From: Celerinatantimonas sp046054195
GTDB lineage: Bacteria; Pseudomonadota; Gammaproteobacteria; Enterobacterales; Celerinatantimonadaceae
Length of the DNA: 64,000 nucleotides
NCBI RefSeq assembly: GCF_046054195.1
Contig: NZ_JBEQCS010000017.1
Span: 41,329-105,328, forward strand
Direction of reading: 5' to 3'
Positions 43,567 to 52,635 of this stretch are shown here, one piece after another. Position 1 is the first letter of the stretch. Each line of letters begins with the position of its first letter. The translations under genes were made by a program, and so were the position numbers. The notes beneath the pieces were generated by a model, which did no database searches, was not told the origin of the DNA, and saw nothing but the letters and a program-made list of their open reading frames with translations.

Positions 43567-43630
43567 ACAAAGCGTGCAACAACGCTCAAAGATTGCGTAT
43601 GATGGTCCTGCCTTGGGAGGGAAGGACCAT

Positions 43631-44506
43631 ATGAATTTTCGCCAACTTGAATCATTTGTTACTCTGGCCAGCGAATTGCACTTTGGCCGCGCAGCAGCGT
43701 TGTTGCATCTCTCTCAGCCTGCGCTGAGTCAGCAAATCCGCAAATTAGAGCGCGAACTGAACAAGCAGTTATTGGTCAGAAGCTCCCGTAAGGTTTCACT
43801 GACCAGCGAAGGGGCGCGTTTTTATCCACTGGCTCGTCAAGCGTTGGCGCACTATCAAAAAGCTGAAGCGCTGATAGCTCCTGAAGGTGATGAATTTTCT
43901 GCAGTACATGTTGGCTATGTCGGTTCGGCATTAATGTCCGAGACTTTGCTTGAGCAATTGCGTTTATTTGAGCAAAATCATCAAGGCGTCTTAAGGCTAC
44001 AAGAGGCGAATGTTCAGACGCAGCTCTCCATGTTGGAAACCTCTGAACTTGATTGCGCCATCATTCGTGGCCCGATTCCTCTTTCTAGCCGTTTTTGTAA
44101 AATGGTCATTGCCAAACAACCGCTTATTTGTGCTTTGCCACAAGCATTGGCGCAAGGTTTATCGGAGCCTCTTAGTTTAAGTGATTTATCTGAGCTGCCG
44201 TTTATCTTAATTGAAGATCCACCCGGTACCGGGTTAACTGGCGCGATTATCGCTGCATGCGATAAAGCCGGATTTGTCCCGCGTTATCAACAATCTGTGG
44301 TTTCGGTGAATGCCGCTTTGGCAATGGTTGCAATTGGTTTAGGCGCTGCAATTATTCCCCAATGCATGGTTTCGCAAAACTTTGCTAAAGTTTGTTATTT
44401 TCAGCTTAAAGATGAGCTTGCGCCATCCGAATTACTGTTTTTATATCGGCGTAATAACCATCATCCAGGGCTCATTGAGCTGGCATCGCAATTAGATGTC
44501 CTTTAA
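43631..44506 (+). CDS. LysR-family regulator of the lpdC locus
   Basis: This 291 aa regulator starts MNFRQLESFVTLASELHFGRAAALLHLSQPALSQQIRKLERELN, a canonical LysR HTH of the BenM/CatM/HcaR-like branch that often controls aromatic catabolism. The effector domain has FVPRYQQSVVSVNAALAMVAIGLGAAIIP. I use ATG 43631, preceded by GGAAGGA, rather than a start 57 bases upstream. It lies directly after lpdC on the same strand; it may activate lpdC and the divergent MFS gene. Confidence 0.87.
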   Translation: MNFRQLESFVTLASELHFGRAAALLHLSQPALSQQIRKLERELNKQLLVRSSRKVSLTSEGARFYPLARQALAHYQKAEALIAPEGDEFSAVHVGYVGSALMSETLLEQLRLFEQNHQGVLRLQEANVQTQLSMLETSELDCAIIRGPIPLSSRFCKMVIAKQPLICALPQALAQGLSEPLSLSDLSELPFILIEDPPGTGLTGAIIAACDKAGFVPRYQQSVVSVNAALAMVAIGLGAAIIPQCMVSQNFAKVCYFQLKDELAPSELLFLYRRNNHHPGLIELASQLDVL

Positions 44507-44608
44507 ATCAACCCATTTGCATTGTCCCCCTGTAACGTTTTATCCTGATCTAACGATGACGGGCCGATTTAAATCGCCCTAACCATTCACCAACCAATGG
44601 GAGTTGCT

Positions 44609-45415
44609 ATGAATACGATTCCATCACTTGGAGCTGGTACTTTTCGCCTGAAAGGCAATGATGCCTATAATTCAGTCAAAATGGCGCTAGAAGTTGGATT
44701 CCGCCATATTGATACGGCGCAGGCTTATCGAAATGAAGAACAGGTTGGCCAAGCAATTGCTGACAGCCATGTTGAGCGGGATGATATCTTTTTGACCACC
44801 AAAGTGTGGATGGATAATTATCCTAAAGAGCGTTTTATCCCCAGTGTTAAAGAAAGTTTAGAAAAACTGCAGGTCAGCGAGGTTGATCTTTTGCTGGTGC
44901 ATTGGCCGGACGAGTCGGGCAATGTTCCCATGCAGGAGTATTTAACTGAGCTTGCTCGAGTTCGAGAGCAGGGTTTAACGCGCAATATTGGGGTTTCTAA
45001 TTTTACGACAGCGCAGATTGATCAAGCGCTGAGTATTGTCGGCGCGGGCAATATTCTGACCAATCAGATTGAAGTGCATCCATACTTGCAAAATCGTAAG
45101 TTGGTTGAGCATTGCCGCCAAAACGATATTCGCATCACCGGTTATATGCCGTTGGCAGTGGGGAAAGTCAATGATGACCCCTTGCTGCAAGAAATAGCCC
45201 AAGCGCATCACACTAGCGCTGCATCAGTTGCCATTGCATGGCAATTGCAACAAGGTTTAATCACTATTCCTTCCTCAACCAAACCGGAACATTTAGCTTC
45301 TAACCTTGAAGCTCGGCTAGTAAAACTTAGTGGTCAGGAAATGCAACGCATTGGCACTCTTGAGCGAGCAGAACGCTTAGCCAATCCTGATTTTGCCCCG
45401 CAATGGGATGAATAA
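44609..45415 (+). CDS. dkgB: aldo/keto reductase DkgB (2,5-diketo-D-gluconate reductase B)
   Basis: DkgB reduces 2,5-diketogluconate and other carbonyls such as methylglyoxal with NADPH. The protein of about 268 aa is a (beta/alpha)8 barrel with the AKR tetrad: Asp in HIDTAQAYRNE, Lys in FLTTKVW and His in LLLVHWPDE, plus GLTRNIGVSNFT and IPSSTKPEHLASNL for the cofactor. The start ATG 44609 (MNTIPSLGAGTF) has GGGAG upstream and aligns to E. coli DkgB. It has its own terminator at 45427. Confidence 0.92.
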   Translation: MNTIPSLGAGTFRLKGNDAYNSVKMALEVGFRHIDTAQAYRNEEQVGQAIADSHVERDDIFLTTKVWMDNYPKERFIPSVKESLEKLQVSEVDLLLVHWPDESGNVPMQEYLTELARVREQGLTRNIGVSNFTTAQIDQALSIVGAGNILTNQIEVHPYLQNRKLVEHCRQNDIRITGYMPLAVGKVNDDPLLQEIAQAHHTSAASVAIAWQLQQGLITIPSSTKPEHLASNLEARLVKLSGQEMQRIGTLERAERLANPDFAPQWDE

Positions 45416-45426
45416 GAATAAGTGTT

Positions 45427-45457
45427 AAAACTCCACCTGATTTTAGGTGGAGTTTTC
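45427..45457 (+). terminator. terminator of dkgB
   Basis: AAAACTCCACCT (45427-45438) and AGGTGGAGTTTT (45445-45456) form a perfect 12-bp stem with loop GATTTT. It may also serve the convergent gene at 45459. Confidence 0.87.
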
Positions 45458-45458
45458 A

Positions 45459-45986
45459 TCAGCCAAGGCACAATAGCTGGCTAAATTTAAGATGGTGCAT
45501 CATCTCTCTTAAAATCAATAAGCGCGCATAAAATATCGCCGAAACATCGGTTTCACCATCACGCTCGCGTGCCGGGCGGCCAGTAATAATTTCAGCATAC
45601 TGACTAAACAGCGATTCTAATTGAGTACGTGGCAGTTGCATGGGCTCTGTCGTTACCCCGCTTAATTTTGCTAAATGGATGATAGCTTTATCTTGGCAAA
45701 CAAATAAACCGCTGGGCACCTGATGAGTGACTTTAGCAATTTCATCTTCAATGGTGTTGATTGCGTATTCTAGTTCATCGGCAGTGGGAGGCTCATGGTG
45801 AAAATACTGCTTTGCGATATTTTCATAGCCAATCTCAAGGGTGATATTTGGCGCAGATTTAGCAAACGCCTGACTCATCAGTACGGTTTGCTGCGGTTGA
45901 ATACTAAAAGCAATGATGGGTTCATCGTTTTTGGCAAAGCCGTGAGCTTTATCTAAAAGATGCATGAGTTCATCTGTCATTGGCAT
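45459..45986 (-). CDS. conserved hypothetical protein
   Basis: I do not recognise this protein of about 175 aa. It is acidic in its first two thirds, has no signal peptide or membrane segment, and is predicted mostly helical with a central ADELEYAINTIEDEIAKV helix, a conserved-looking TGRPARERDGETDV segment near 138-151 and a C-terminal helical pair LLILREMMHHLKF. It stands alone between dkgB (convergent) and the large acyltransferase gene (same strand, 90 bp away). I place the start at MPMTDELM since AAGGGA lies about 6 bases upstream. It reads like a soluble cytosolic protein of a small family. Confidence 0.7.
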   Translation of the reverse strand: MPMTDELMHLLDKAHGFAKNDEPIIAFSIQPQQTVLMSQAFAKSAPNITLEIGYENIAKQYFHHEPPTADELEYAINTIEDEIAKVTHQVPSGLFVCQDKAIIHLAKLSGVTTEPMQLPRTQLESLFSQYAEIITGRPARERDGETDVSAIFYARLLILREMMHHLKFSQLLCLG

Positions 45987-46075
45987 AATCATCCCTTATT
46001 GACCTAAGAGCAACATTGTAAGCGCAAAGGTGTGCTAGGCAAGCGCTACATGAGCGTTTCATGTAGCGCATTAGC

Positions 46076-49000
46076 TTAGCGATTGGCTAACGCCAGCTGT
46101 TTAGCGGCTTTAAAGTCTACTTTACCACTACCTAAAATCGGCAGTTCATCCACTTGAATAATTTCTGATGGAACCATTAACGCTGGCATTTTATGCTCAA
46201 TCAGTTGGGCGCGAAATTGTTCTGGAGTCATCTCACTAGTGGTCAGTAAAACGACTTTCTCGCCTTTTTTCTCATCGGGCAGATTCACTGCAATAATGCC
46301 AAGGTAAGGCTCATTCATAATGGTTTTTACCTGTTGCTCGATAGCGCCAAGGCTAACCATTTCACCGGCAAGTTTGGCAAAGCGTGAGTAACGATCGACA
46401 ATGTGCAGATAACCATCTTCATCTAAGTGACCTTTATCGCCGGTTTTATACCAGCGCAGCCCATCTAATTCGACAATTACTTCAGCGGTTTTCTCAGGGT
46501 TATTCAGATAGCCTTTCATAATTTGGGCCCCGCCAATTAAGATAAGTCCATCTTCACCAGTTGAAAGTGGCTCAAGTGTATTTGGCTCAACAATCCTAAA
46601 TGTTGTACCCGGTAGCGCCATTCCAACACTTCCTTGGCGAGCCGCTTCTTGAACTTGCGCCGTCTCTGGGTCGATATAGCCGGGCAGATTGACACTGGCA
46701 ACTGGGGTTGTTTCAGTGGTTCCGTAGCCTTCCAAAACTGTTTTTCCAAAGCGCTGAGCAAACTCATTACGAACCTGTGGGTCGAGTTTTTCGGCGCCAC
46801 TGACCACCGCTCGTAAGCTTTGTAACATCAGCGGATGAATTCGCCGATTGCGAATATATAAGCGCAAGAAGGTAGAGGTCGCGCACATAATAGTCGCCTG
46901 ATATTTCGTGATGGCTTTGGCAATATTAAGGCCATCGGTTGGGTCGGGATGACACACCGCAGGAATGCCTTCAATCATCGGCATTAGGCCTGTGACGGTT
47001 AAACCAAACGCATGAAATAGCGGCAGTGTGGCCATCACTCGATCTTGGCTTTGTACATTTAAGACATCTGAGACTTGGCGCATATTGGCCATGATATTGC
47101 GATGGCTTAACATCACCCCTTTGGGGGCGCCTTCACTACCTGATGAAAACAAAATTGCGGCGCTATCATCTAAACTAACCGGCGGACACCAGAGCAATTT
47201 TAGCGCGCTGGTTGGCAGAATTTTGGCCATCAGGGCTGTCATGAAGGCGCTTGATTTGCGCACGTTTTTAGCAAAATCTTCGAGATATAAAACTTCTTTA
47301 TCGGCTAGCAATTGCTCGCAATCCACCCCACGTTTTTGTAATTTTTTGATAAACATTCGAGAGGTGACAACACTTTGTATTTGCGCTTGTTCCAGAGCGT
47401 TCATTTGCGCTGATTTAGCACTCGTGTAGTTAATGTTAACGATTGTTTTACCCGCCATTAAGCCTGCCATATTCGCAACGAGCCCAGGGACTGAGGTCGG
47501 CACTAACAGTGCTAAATTTTGCCCTGGTAATCGTTTAATTTGTCTGTGCATCAAGGCGCTCATTGTTAACAAGCGTTGATGGGATTGTGGCTCGCCTTTG
47601 CTATCGACCAACGCCCAGTCGGTTGGTTTGGCTTTTGCTGTTTGAATCCACGATTGAGCGATAGGCTCTAATGTATCGGCGTACTCATTCCAAGTTGATA
47701 CAGATAAGTCAAAAACATGTTGCTTGAGCTCATCGGCTTTGGTTTGTATGGACAAAGGCTGACCGAAAGCGATGACTACATCGCGCTTTAATCCTTGTGA
47801 GCGAAGTTTGGTTAGCTTTTCTGATGAGCGTGAAAAAGTACTGCCCCAAAGTCCACGCAGGTAGAAAGGGATAATGACGCCCGATGCGTTTTCACAAGCT
47901 TTTTCATAGCCGCGCTTAAATTCGCCTAGCTGACCGAGGTGGCTAATCGCCCCTTCGGGAAATAGACAAACAACTTCGCCCTGATTTAAAAGCTCGCTTA
48001 TCTGAGTCATCGCGTCGCGACTTTGCGTTCCAGAAATAGGAATGACTTTGTATAAATCGAAGAACCATTTGCAGTACCAACGCTGGTAGATACTACGGTC
48101 CATGACAAAGTGAATATGACGAGGGCAAGCCATCTGGATCATCGCCCAATCGAGCCAACTGATGTGATTTCCCAGCAGCAATATGCCCTGTTGATCTTGC
48201 TGTAAGTTTTTAAGTCCTAAAACTTTGAGTCGATATTTTCTTCCAAGCAACGCGCTAACCAATGTTTTTAATAGCGCCTCTGGCAGGACAATGATGGCGA
48301 CCACAGTGGCAACAACTGCCAGAACGGCCAATGCCCAGAGCAGGTAACTCATGTTGAATTCAAACAGTGAAAAAAGCACGGTTAAGGCTAAAAATGCCAG
48401 CATGCCGATATTTTGGATAAAATTATTGCCCGCCAGTACTGAGCCAAGTTGGCTCTCTTTGGCGTTAAATTGCACCAGTGCATTTAGCGGCACACAAAAT
48501 AGGGCCCCACACATGCCGATGATAAAAAATTCCCCACCGAGCATAGTCAGTGATTGCGTTTGTACCAATGCCACTAATCCAAGCGCCACGCCTGCAATGC
48601 CAACTGGGATCAGGGCCAAATTAATCTGCTCGCGTGAGACTTTGTTTGCAAGCATTGAACCGACGATGATACCAATGCCAGAAAGGGCCATAATGCCTTG
48701 TAAAACAAAGGTATTATCAATGCCCAGATACGCTTTGCCATAGGCTGGAAAGACTGCCAGCATCACCTGTGATAAAGCCCAAAATAATGTCAGACCAAGC
48801 ACGGACTGCCAAATGGCTTTGTTACTCGCAAGCAGGCGTAAATTGGCTCGAAGAGTCTGGCCTTTGGCATATTTTTGCCAGTTAAATGGCTGGGGGCGAA
48901 CGTGGGTTTGCGTGTCTTTAAGGGTTAAAGAGGTTAGAAACTCAAAGCTTGCCAGAGCCACTAACGCCCACCCCAGTGGCGCAACATAATGTAAAACATC

Positions 49001-49525
49001 GGTAGGCGTATAACTTGCGGCAGCTGGGAGTAGGGATTCAAACAACGCTGAAAACATCACTATCGAGCCTAAAATGGCAACCATTGTTACCGCTTGAATC
49101 CAACCATTGCCCTCGCTTAGCCGCTCAACGCCAATTAGATCGCGGATATAACCGTATTTAGCGGGTGAGTAGATGGCGCTTTGCAAAGCCAATAAAAAAG
49201 TCAGGATAAATGCGCCGATAAAATGACCTTGGTAATAACACCAAGTGATAAGCACCGTGATGAGCACACAGGCGGCTGAACTTAGCTGCATGACGCGCTG
49301 CTTTTTAAAGCGATCACTAATAAAGCCCGCAGGGGTAAATAGTAAAATAAACGGCAACAAAATCAGTGCATTGACAATTGCAGTGAGCTCAATTTGAACG
49401 CTGCCATCAAAGCTTTTAAATAACGTATTTTGAATGATAATTTTATGGCCCAGATCGACAAAGGCGTTGAGAAAAGCCACCACAATATAGGCGGCAAATC
49501 CCTTCGAGCGAATTAAGCTTTTCAT
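46076..49525 (-). CDS. LplT-Aas type fusion: MFS flippase, acyltransferase and acyl-ACP ligase
   Basis: This 1149 aa protein joins three parts. Residues 1 to about 410 are a 12-helix MFS domain like the lysophospholipid flippase LplT (FVDLGHKIIIQNTLF, FSPAKYGYIRDL-like). Residues about 430-620 are a PlsC-type acyltransferase with the HxxxxD box in NHISWLDWAM (near 452) and FPEGAIS (near 530). Residues about 650-1149 are an AMP-binding acyl-ACP synthetase with SSGSEGAPKGVMLSH (near 795), YGTTETTP and KTGDKGHLDEDGYL. Together they would import lysophosphatidylethanolamine and re-acylate it at the inner membrane. In E. coli the flippase and Aas are separate genes. Its first codon overlaps the TetR gene by 4 bp. 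Confidence 0.9.
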   Translation of the reverse strand: MKSLIRSKGFAAYIVVAFLNAFVDLGHKIIIQNTLFKSFDGSVQIELTAIVNALILLPFILLFTPAGFISDRFKKQRVMQLSSAACVLITVLITWCYYQGHFIGAFILTFLLALQSAIYSPAKYGYIRDLIGVERLSEGNGWIQAVTMVAILGSIVMFSALFESLLPAAASYTPTDVLHYVAPLGWALVALASFEFLTSLTLKDTQTHVRPQPFNWQKYAKGQTLRANLRLLASNKAIWQSVLGLTLFWALSQVMLAVFPAYGKAYLGIDNTFVLQGIMALSGIGIIVGSMLANKVSREQINLALIPVGIAGVALGLVALVQTQSLTMLGGEFFIIGMCGALFCVPLNALVQFNAKESQLGSVLAGNNFIQNIGMLAFLALTVLFSLFEFNMSYLLWALAVLAVVATVVAIIVLPEALLKTLVSALLGRKYRLKVLGLKNLQQDQQGILLLGNHISWLDWAMIQMACPRHIHFVMDRSIYQRWYCKWFFDLYKVIPISGTQSRDAMTQISELLNQGEVVCLFPEGAISHLGQLGEFKRGYEKACENASGVIIPFYLRGLWGSTFSRSSEKLTKLRSQGLKRDVVIAFGQPLSIQTKADELKQHVFDLSVSTWNEYADTLEPIAQSWIQTAKAKPTDWALVDSKGEPQSHQRLLTMSALMHRQIKRLPGQNLALLVPTSVPGLVANMAGLMAGKTIVNINYTSAKSAQMNALEQAQIQSVVTSRMFIKKLQKRGVDCEQLLADKEVLYLEDFAKNVRKSSAFMTALMAKILPTSALKLLWCPPVSLDDSAAILFSSGSEGAPKGVMLSHRNIMANMRQVSDVLNVQSQDRVMATLPLFHAFGLTVTGLMPMIEGIPAVCHPDPTDGLNIAKAITKYQATIMCATSTFLRLYIRNRRIHPLMLQSLRAVVSGAEKLDPQVRNEFAQRFGKTVLEGYGTTETTPVASVNLPGYIDPETAQVQEAARQGSVGMALPGTTFRIVEPNTLEPLSTGEDGLILIGGAQIMKGYLNNPEKTAEVIVELDGLRWYKTGDKGHLDEDGYLHIVDRYSRFAKLAGEMVSLGAIEQQVKTIMNEPYLGIIAVNLPDEKKGEKVVLLTTSEMTPEQFRAQLIEHKMPALMVPSEIIQVDELPILGSGKVDFKAAKQLALANR

Positions 49526-50136
49526 GCGAATGTCTCCTGCTGCCAGCTTGAGAGATAACGGGTTAGTAGGTCGTTGACCAATGGTTCACGGCCAATGCCA
49601 GTTAAAAACAGTTTCCCTTGTGAATTTAGCGCGGCAATCCCATGCATGGCACACCACAAGGAACGTGTCGCAAGTGTGAGGGATGCATCACTGGCACTTG
49701 GGTTTAGCGCGCGCAGCGGCTGGCTGACGTACAAAAAGAGTTTTTCGATGGCTTCATCAAGCCATTGTGGAGAGCTCACCTCATCGCTGGTGTGATGTTC
49801 AAACATCAATGCCCAGCGGTTTGGCCAACGAGAGGCAAAATCAAGATAACTGTAGGCGATGATTTGCAATGTTTTACACGGATCTTGCGCTTTTTCAGAG
49901 CCAATATTAGCGCTTAATTGTTCGTCCAGTTTTGCCATGCTGCGGGCATTGATGTGCCAGCACAAGTCATCCAAGTTATTAAAAATCAGATAGAGTGTCC
50001 CAACTGAATAACCAATTTGATTGGCGATTTTTCGCGTGGATAGTGCGCTGAGTCCTTGTTCGTCAATCAGCTGTTCACCAGCAATCAGCGCCAGTTCTTT
50101 GAGTTGTTCACGACTGTGGTCGTTGCGTCGAGCCAT
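49522..50136 (-). CDS. TetR-family regulator
   Basis: This 204 aa protein has a TetR HTH at about 14-58 (GLSALSTRKIANQIGYSVGTLYLIFNNLDDL) and an all-helical ligand domain with a conserved WLDEAIEKLFLYVSQPLR region and a TetR C-terminal pattern. It overlaps the acyltransferase fusion by 4 bp and is the first gene of that operon. Two identical palindromes in its upstream region (50182 and 50218) suggest that it represses its own operon, perhaps responding to acyl-CoA or lysophospholipid; that ligand is a guess. Confidence 0.87.
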   Translation of the reverse strand: MARRNDHSREQLKELALIAGEQLIDEQGLSALSTRKIANQIGYSVGTLYLIFNNLDDLCWHINARSMAKLDEQLSANIGSEKAQDPCKTLQIIAYSYLDFASRWPNRWALMFEHHTSDEVSSPQWLDEAIEKLFLYVSQPLRALNPSASDASLTLATRSLWCAMHGIAALNSQGKLFLTGIGREPLVNDLLTRYLSSWQQETFA

Positions 50137-50181
50137 TATTCTCTCCTGAAGTAAAACTAAGCAGTGTTCAATTGAAGGTTA

Positions 50182-50230
50182 TGAACACTGTTCAATTAGT
50201 GTTTGAAAAGAGTTTAATGAACACTGTTCA
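50182..50230. promoter_or_regulatory. two identical TetR-type operators
   Basis: TGAACACTGTTCA, a perfect 13-bp palindrome, occurs at 50182-50194 and again at 50218-50230, 36 bp apart. A third, degenerate copy (half site AGTGTTCA) lies at about 50163-50170. All are 25-95 bases upstream of the tetR start codon, the expected place for autoregulation. Confidence 0.75.
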
Positions 50231-50323
50231 GAATGTAAAGTCGGTTATGATAAAATCATAAATAATAATGTTGATTAGGACTAAATAAGCCATTTTTCAA
50301 TAGCTTGAGGAATAAAGAATATT

Positions 50324-50611
50324 TTATTTTCCAAGAGCAGCTAGCTCAGAGATGAATTTTGACGCTGCAAATTCAATGATTTCATAATCAGCTAGCTGGT
50401 GGCTGGCAAATGGGTCCTCAGCCAGAATGCTCTCAAGAGCTGCTTTACTCTCGCATCTGGCCATAATAATGCCGCCCGTTCGCGGCACTTTGCGTCCTGA
50501 TGCGATAAAGACACCACTTTGATAATATTTATCTAAAAATTCGATGTGGGCCTTGAGCTGTTTTTCAATCTCGCTAACTTCACATTTATAGGTCAGTGAA
50601 ACAATGAACAT
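50324..50611 (-). CDS. YciI family protein
   Basis: This protein of about 95 aa has the YciI ferredoxin-like fold: MFIVSLTYKC at the N-terminus, the HIEFLDKYYQSGVFIASGRKVPRTGGIIMARCESKAALESILAEDPF core with conserved H and D residues, and an ADYEIIEF beta-strand. Family members are small dimeric proteins; some are dehydrochlorinases or decarboxylases, most are unassigned. It lies alone between the tetR operators and nadA. Confidence 0.82.
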   Translation of the reverse strand: MFIVSLTYKCEVSEIEKQLKAHIEFLDKYYQSGVFIASGRKVPRTGGIIMARCESKAALESILAEDPFASHQLADYEIIEFAASKFISELAALGK

Positions 50612-50692
50612 GGTTTTTCCCAAGTAAGTGAGTTTGACCTATTTTTAGCATGCTTATGTTTATTTAGATACGATTGATTAACGCAGCGTGTT

Positions 50693-51793
50693 TTAAATCG
50701 TTAACATCCGCTCCAGAGCTTTTATCGCATCAGTAGTGGTTGGCTCATCGACTTTAATCACGCCAATTGGCGCTTTGTTGACTAAGCTTTCCAGCGCAAA
50801 TAGCAGGTGTGGCAGGTCGATTCGATTCATCGTTAAACATGGACACATATTTGGGTTCAGCGAACAGATTTGTTTGTCTGGATGCTGGCTAATCAGGCGA
50901 TTTACCAGATTCATCTCAGTCCCTACCGCCCATTGACTATTTGGTTCTGCTTCATTTAGCACATCAATAATGTATTTTGTGGAACCTGCAAAATCAGCGG
51001 CGGTCACGACCTCGTGGCTGCACTCTGGATGAACGATAATCTTGGTCTTTGGACTACTTTGGCGAATTTGCTGAATATTTTGTACGGTGAACTTCTCATG
51101 GACGGAGCAGTGCCCCTGCCAGAGAATAATTTTTAGTTTCGATACATCAGGTGAGCCAAGCAGTTGGTTGTGTTCGGGGCTAAAAATCGCCATTTCATCC
51201 AGTGCAACGCCTAAATCAAAGGCGCTATTGCGGCCCAGATGTTGATCGGGCAGAAACAACACGCGCTGTTGTTGTTCAAGTGCCCAGCTTAAAATCCGTT
51301 TGGCATTTGATGAGGTTACGGTCGCTCCGCCATGGCGACCAACAAAGGCCTTAATCTCAGCGGTAGAGTTGACGTAGGTCAGGGGCAAAATGGTTTGTCC
51401 AAGTTGTGACTCAAGGCTCTGCCAAGCGTTTTCTAATTGCGTTAAGTTTGCCATATCCGCCATGGTACAACCTGCTCGCATATCAGGCAGTATCACACTC
51501 TGATTGGCTTTGGTGAGCATATCAGCGGTTTCAGCCATAAAGTGCACGCCACAAAAGACGATGTAATCTGCTTGAGTATTTTTGGCTGCAATTTGCGCCA
51601 GTTGCAAGGAGTCGCCAATCGCATCGGCAAACTGGATTACTTCATCTTTTTGGTAATGGTGCGCGGGCAAAAAGAGTTTATCGCCAAATGATTCTTTAAT
51701 CTGCCAGACTCGCTCTACCATTTGCGTTTGACTGAGCGCTTTGTAGCCTTGTGGCATTATTTCTGGGTTTTCAATAAGATCTAAAATAGCCAT
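50693..51793 (-). CDS. nadA: quinolinate synthase, Bacillus type
   Basis: NadA condenses iminoaspartate and dihydroxyacetone phosphate to quinolinate with a [4Fe-4S] cluster. The 366 aa length and blocks (PAHHYQKDEVIQFADAIGDSLQLAQIA, FCGVHFMAETADMLT, LPDMRAGCTMADMA, TYVNSTAEIKAFVG, QGHCSVHEKFT, VHPECSHEVVT, NPNMCPCLTMNRIDLPHLL) are those of the long Firmicutes-type enzyme, not the 347 aa enterobacterial form. The cluster cysteines are in FCGV, GHCS and MCPC. It is the last gene of nadB-nadC-nadA, 17 bp after nadC. Confidence 0.95.
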   Translation of the reverse strand: MAILDLIENPEIMPQGYKALSQTQMVERVWQIKESFGDKLFLPAHHYQKDEVIQFADAIGDSLQLAQIAAKNTQADYIVFCGVHFMAETADMLTKANQSVILPDMRAGCTMADMANLTQLENAWQSLESQLGQTILPLTYVNSTAEIKAFVGRHGGATVTSSNAKRILSWALEQQQRVLFLPDQHLGRNSAFDLGVALDEMAIFSPEHNQLLGSPDVSKLKIILWQGHCSVHEKFTVQNIQQIRQSSPKTKIIVHPECSHEVVTAADFAGSTKYIIDVLNEAEPNSQWAVGTEMNLVNRLISQHPDKQICSLNPNMCPCLTMNRIDLPHLLFALESLVNKAPIGVIKVDEPTTTDAIKALERMLTI

Positions 51794-51810
51794 GAAAAAT
51801 TCCTTACAAC

Positions 51811-52635
51811 CTATATATCTAAGCTGATATCCAGCGCTTTAACTGAGTGGGTTAAATAACCCAGCGAGATCATATCCACGCCGCTGTGGCGAAATTCAGC
51901 TAAGTTTTCCAGAGTAATTCCACCCGATGCTTCGGTGATGATGTTTGCCGGGGTGAGAGCGCGAAATTCTCTGACAGTCTCGGGCGAGCAGTTGTCGAAC
52001 ATTATGACATCTGCTTTGGCTGCAATGGCCTCTTCAAGCTGTTGGCGGGTTTCAATTTCCACTTCAATTTTCACCATGTGCCCAACTGCTTTGCGAACTC
52101 GCGCCATCGCATTGGCAATTGAGCCACAAGCTGCGATGTGATTGTCTTTAATCATGACGCCATCATCTAAACCAAAGCGGTGATTACTACCGCCGCCAGA
52201 TTTCACCGCATATTTGTCTAACATTCGAAGCCCTGGGGTGGTTTTGCGTGTATCACAGATGCGAATGTTCGGATCATCAAGGACTTGGACCGCATGCGCG
52301 GTAGCCGTAGCAATCCCTGACATATGTTGGATTAAATTGAGGATCACCCGCTCTCCGGTTAATATTTCGCGCACGGGCCCTTCAATTTTGGCAATGACAT
52401 CGCCTTTTTTGAGCGGCTCGCCATCGTTAACCAATGTTGTGACATTAATCTGCTCGCTCAGAAGCTGATAGCCTTGTGTAATCAAACTGCTTGCGCAAAA
52501 AATGCCCGGCTGTTTGGCGATAATGGTGCCGGTGGCATGCTCATTGGCAAAGATAGCTTCAGCAGAAAGATCGCCAAAGCCAATATCTTCCTGAAAAAAC
52601 TGACTTAACAGTGTGCGAAGTTGGAAGTCGTGCAT
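51811..52635 (-). CDS. nadC: nicotinate-nucleotide pyrophosphorylase (quinolinate PRTase)
   Basis: NadC converts quinolinate and PRPP to nicotinate mononucleotide, releasing CO2. The protein of 274 aa has the type II PRTase blocks EDIGFGDLSAEAIF, LNLIQHMSGIATATA, TRKTTPGLRMLDKYAVKSGGGSNHRFGLDDGVMIKDNHI, VEIEVE and the phosphate loop ITEASGGITLENL. I choose the ATG at 52635 (MHDFQLRTLL, AAGGAT in front), which overlaps the end of nadB by 31 bp; a longer reading into nadB is unlikely. Confidence 0.93.
   Translation of the reverse strand: MHDFQLRTLLSQFFQEDIGFGDLSAEAIFANEHATGTIIAKQPGIFCASSLITQGYQLLSEQINVTTLVNDGEPLKKGDVIAKIEGPVREILTGERVILNLIQHMSGIATATAHAVQVLDDPNIRICDTRKTTPGLRMLDKYAVKSGGGSNHRFGLDDGVMIKDNHIAACGSIANAMARVRKAVGHMVKIEVEIETRQQLEEAIAAKADVIMFDNCSPETVREFRALTPANIITEASGGITLENLAEFRHSGVDMISLGYLTHSVKALDISLDI

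Noticed and set aside
43574..43630. A longer N-terminus for the LysR protein after lpdC
   Set aside because: The extra 19 residues have no family match, and a good ribosome-binding site precedes the internal ATG that begins a standard LysR N-terminus.
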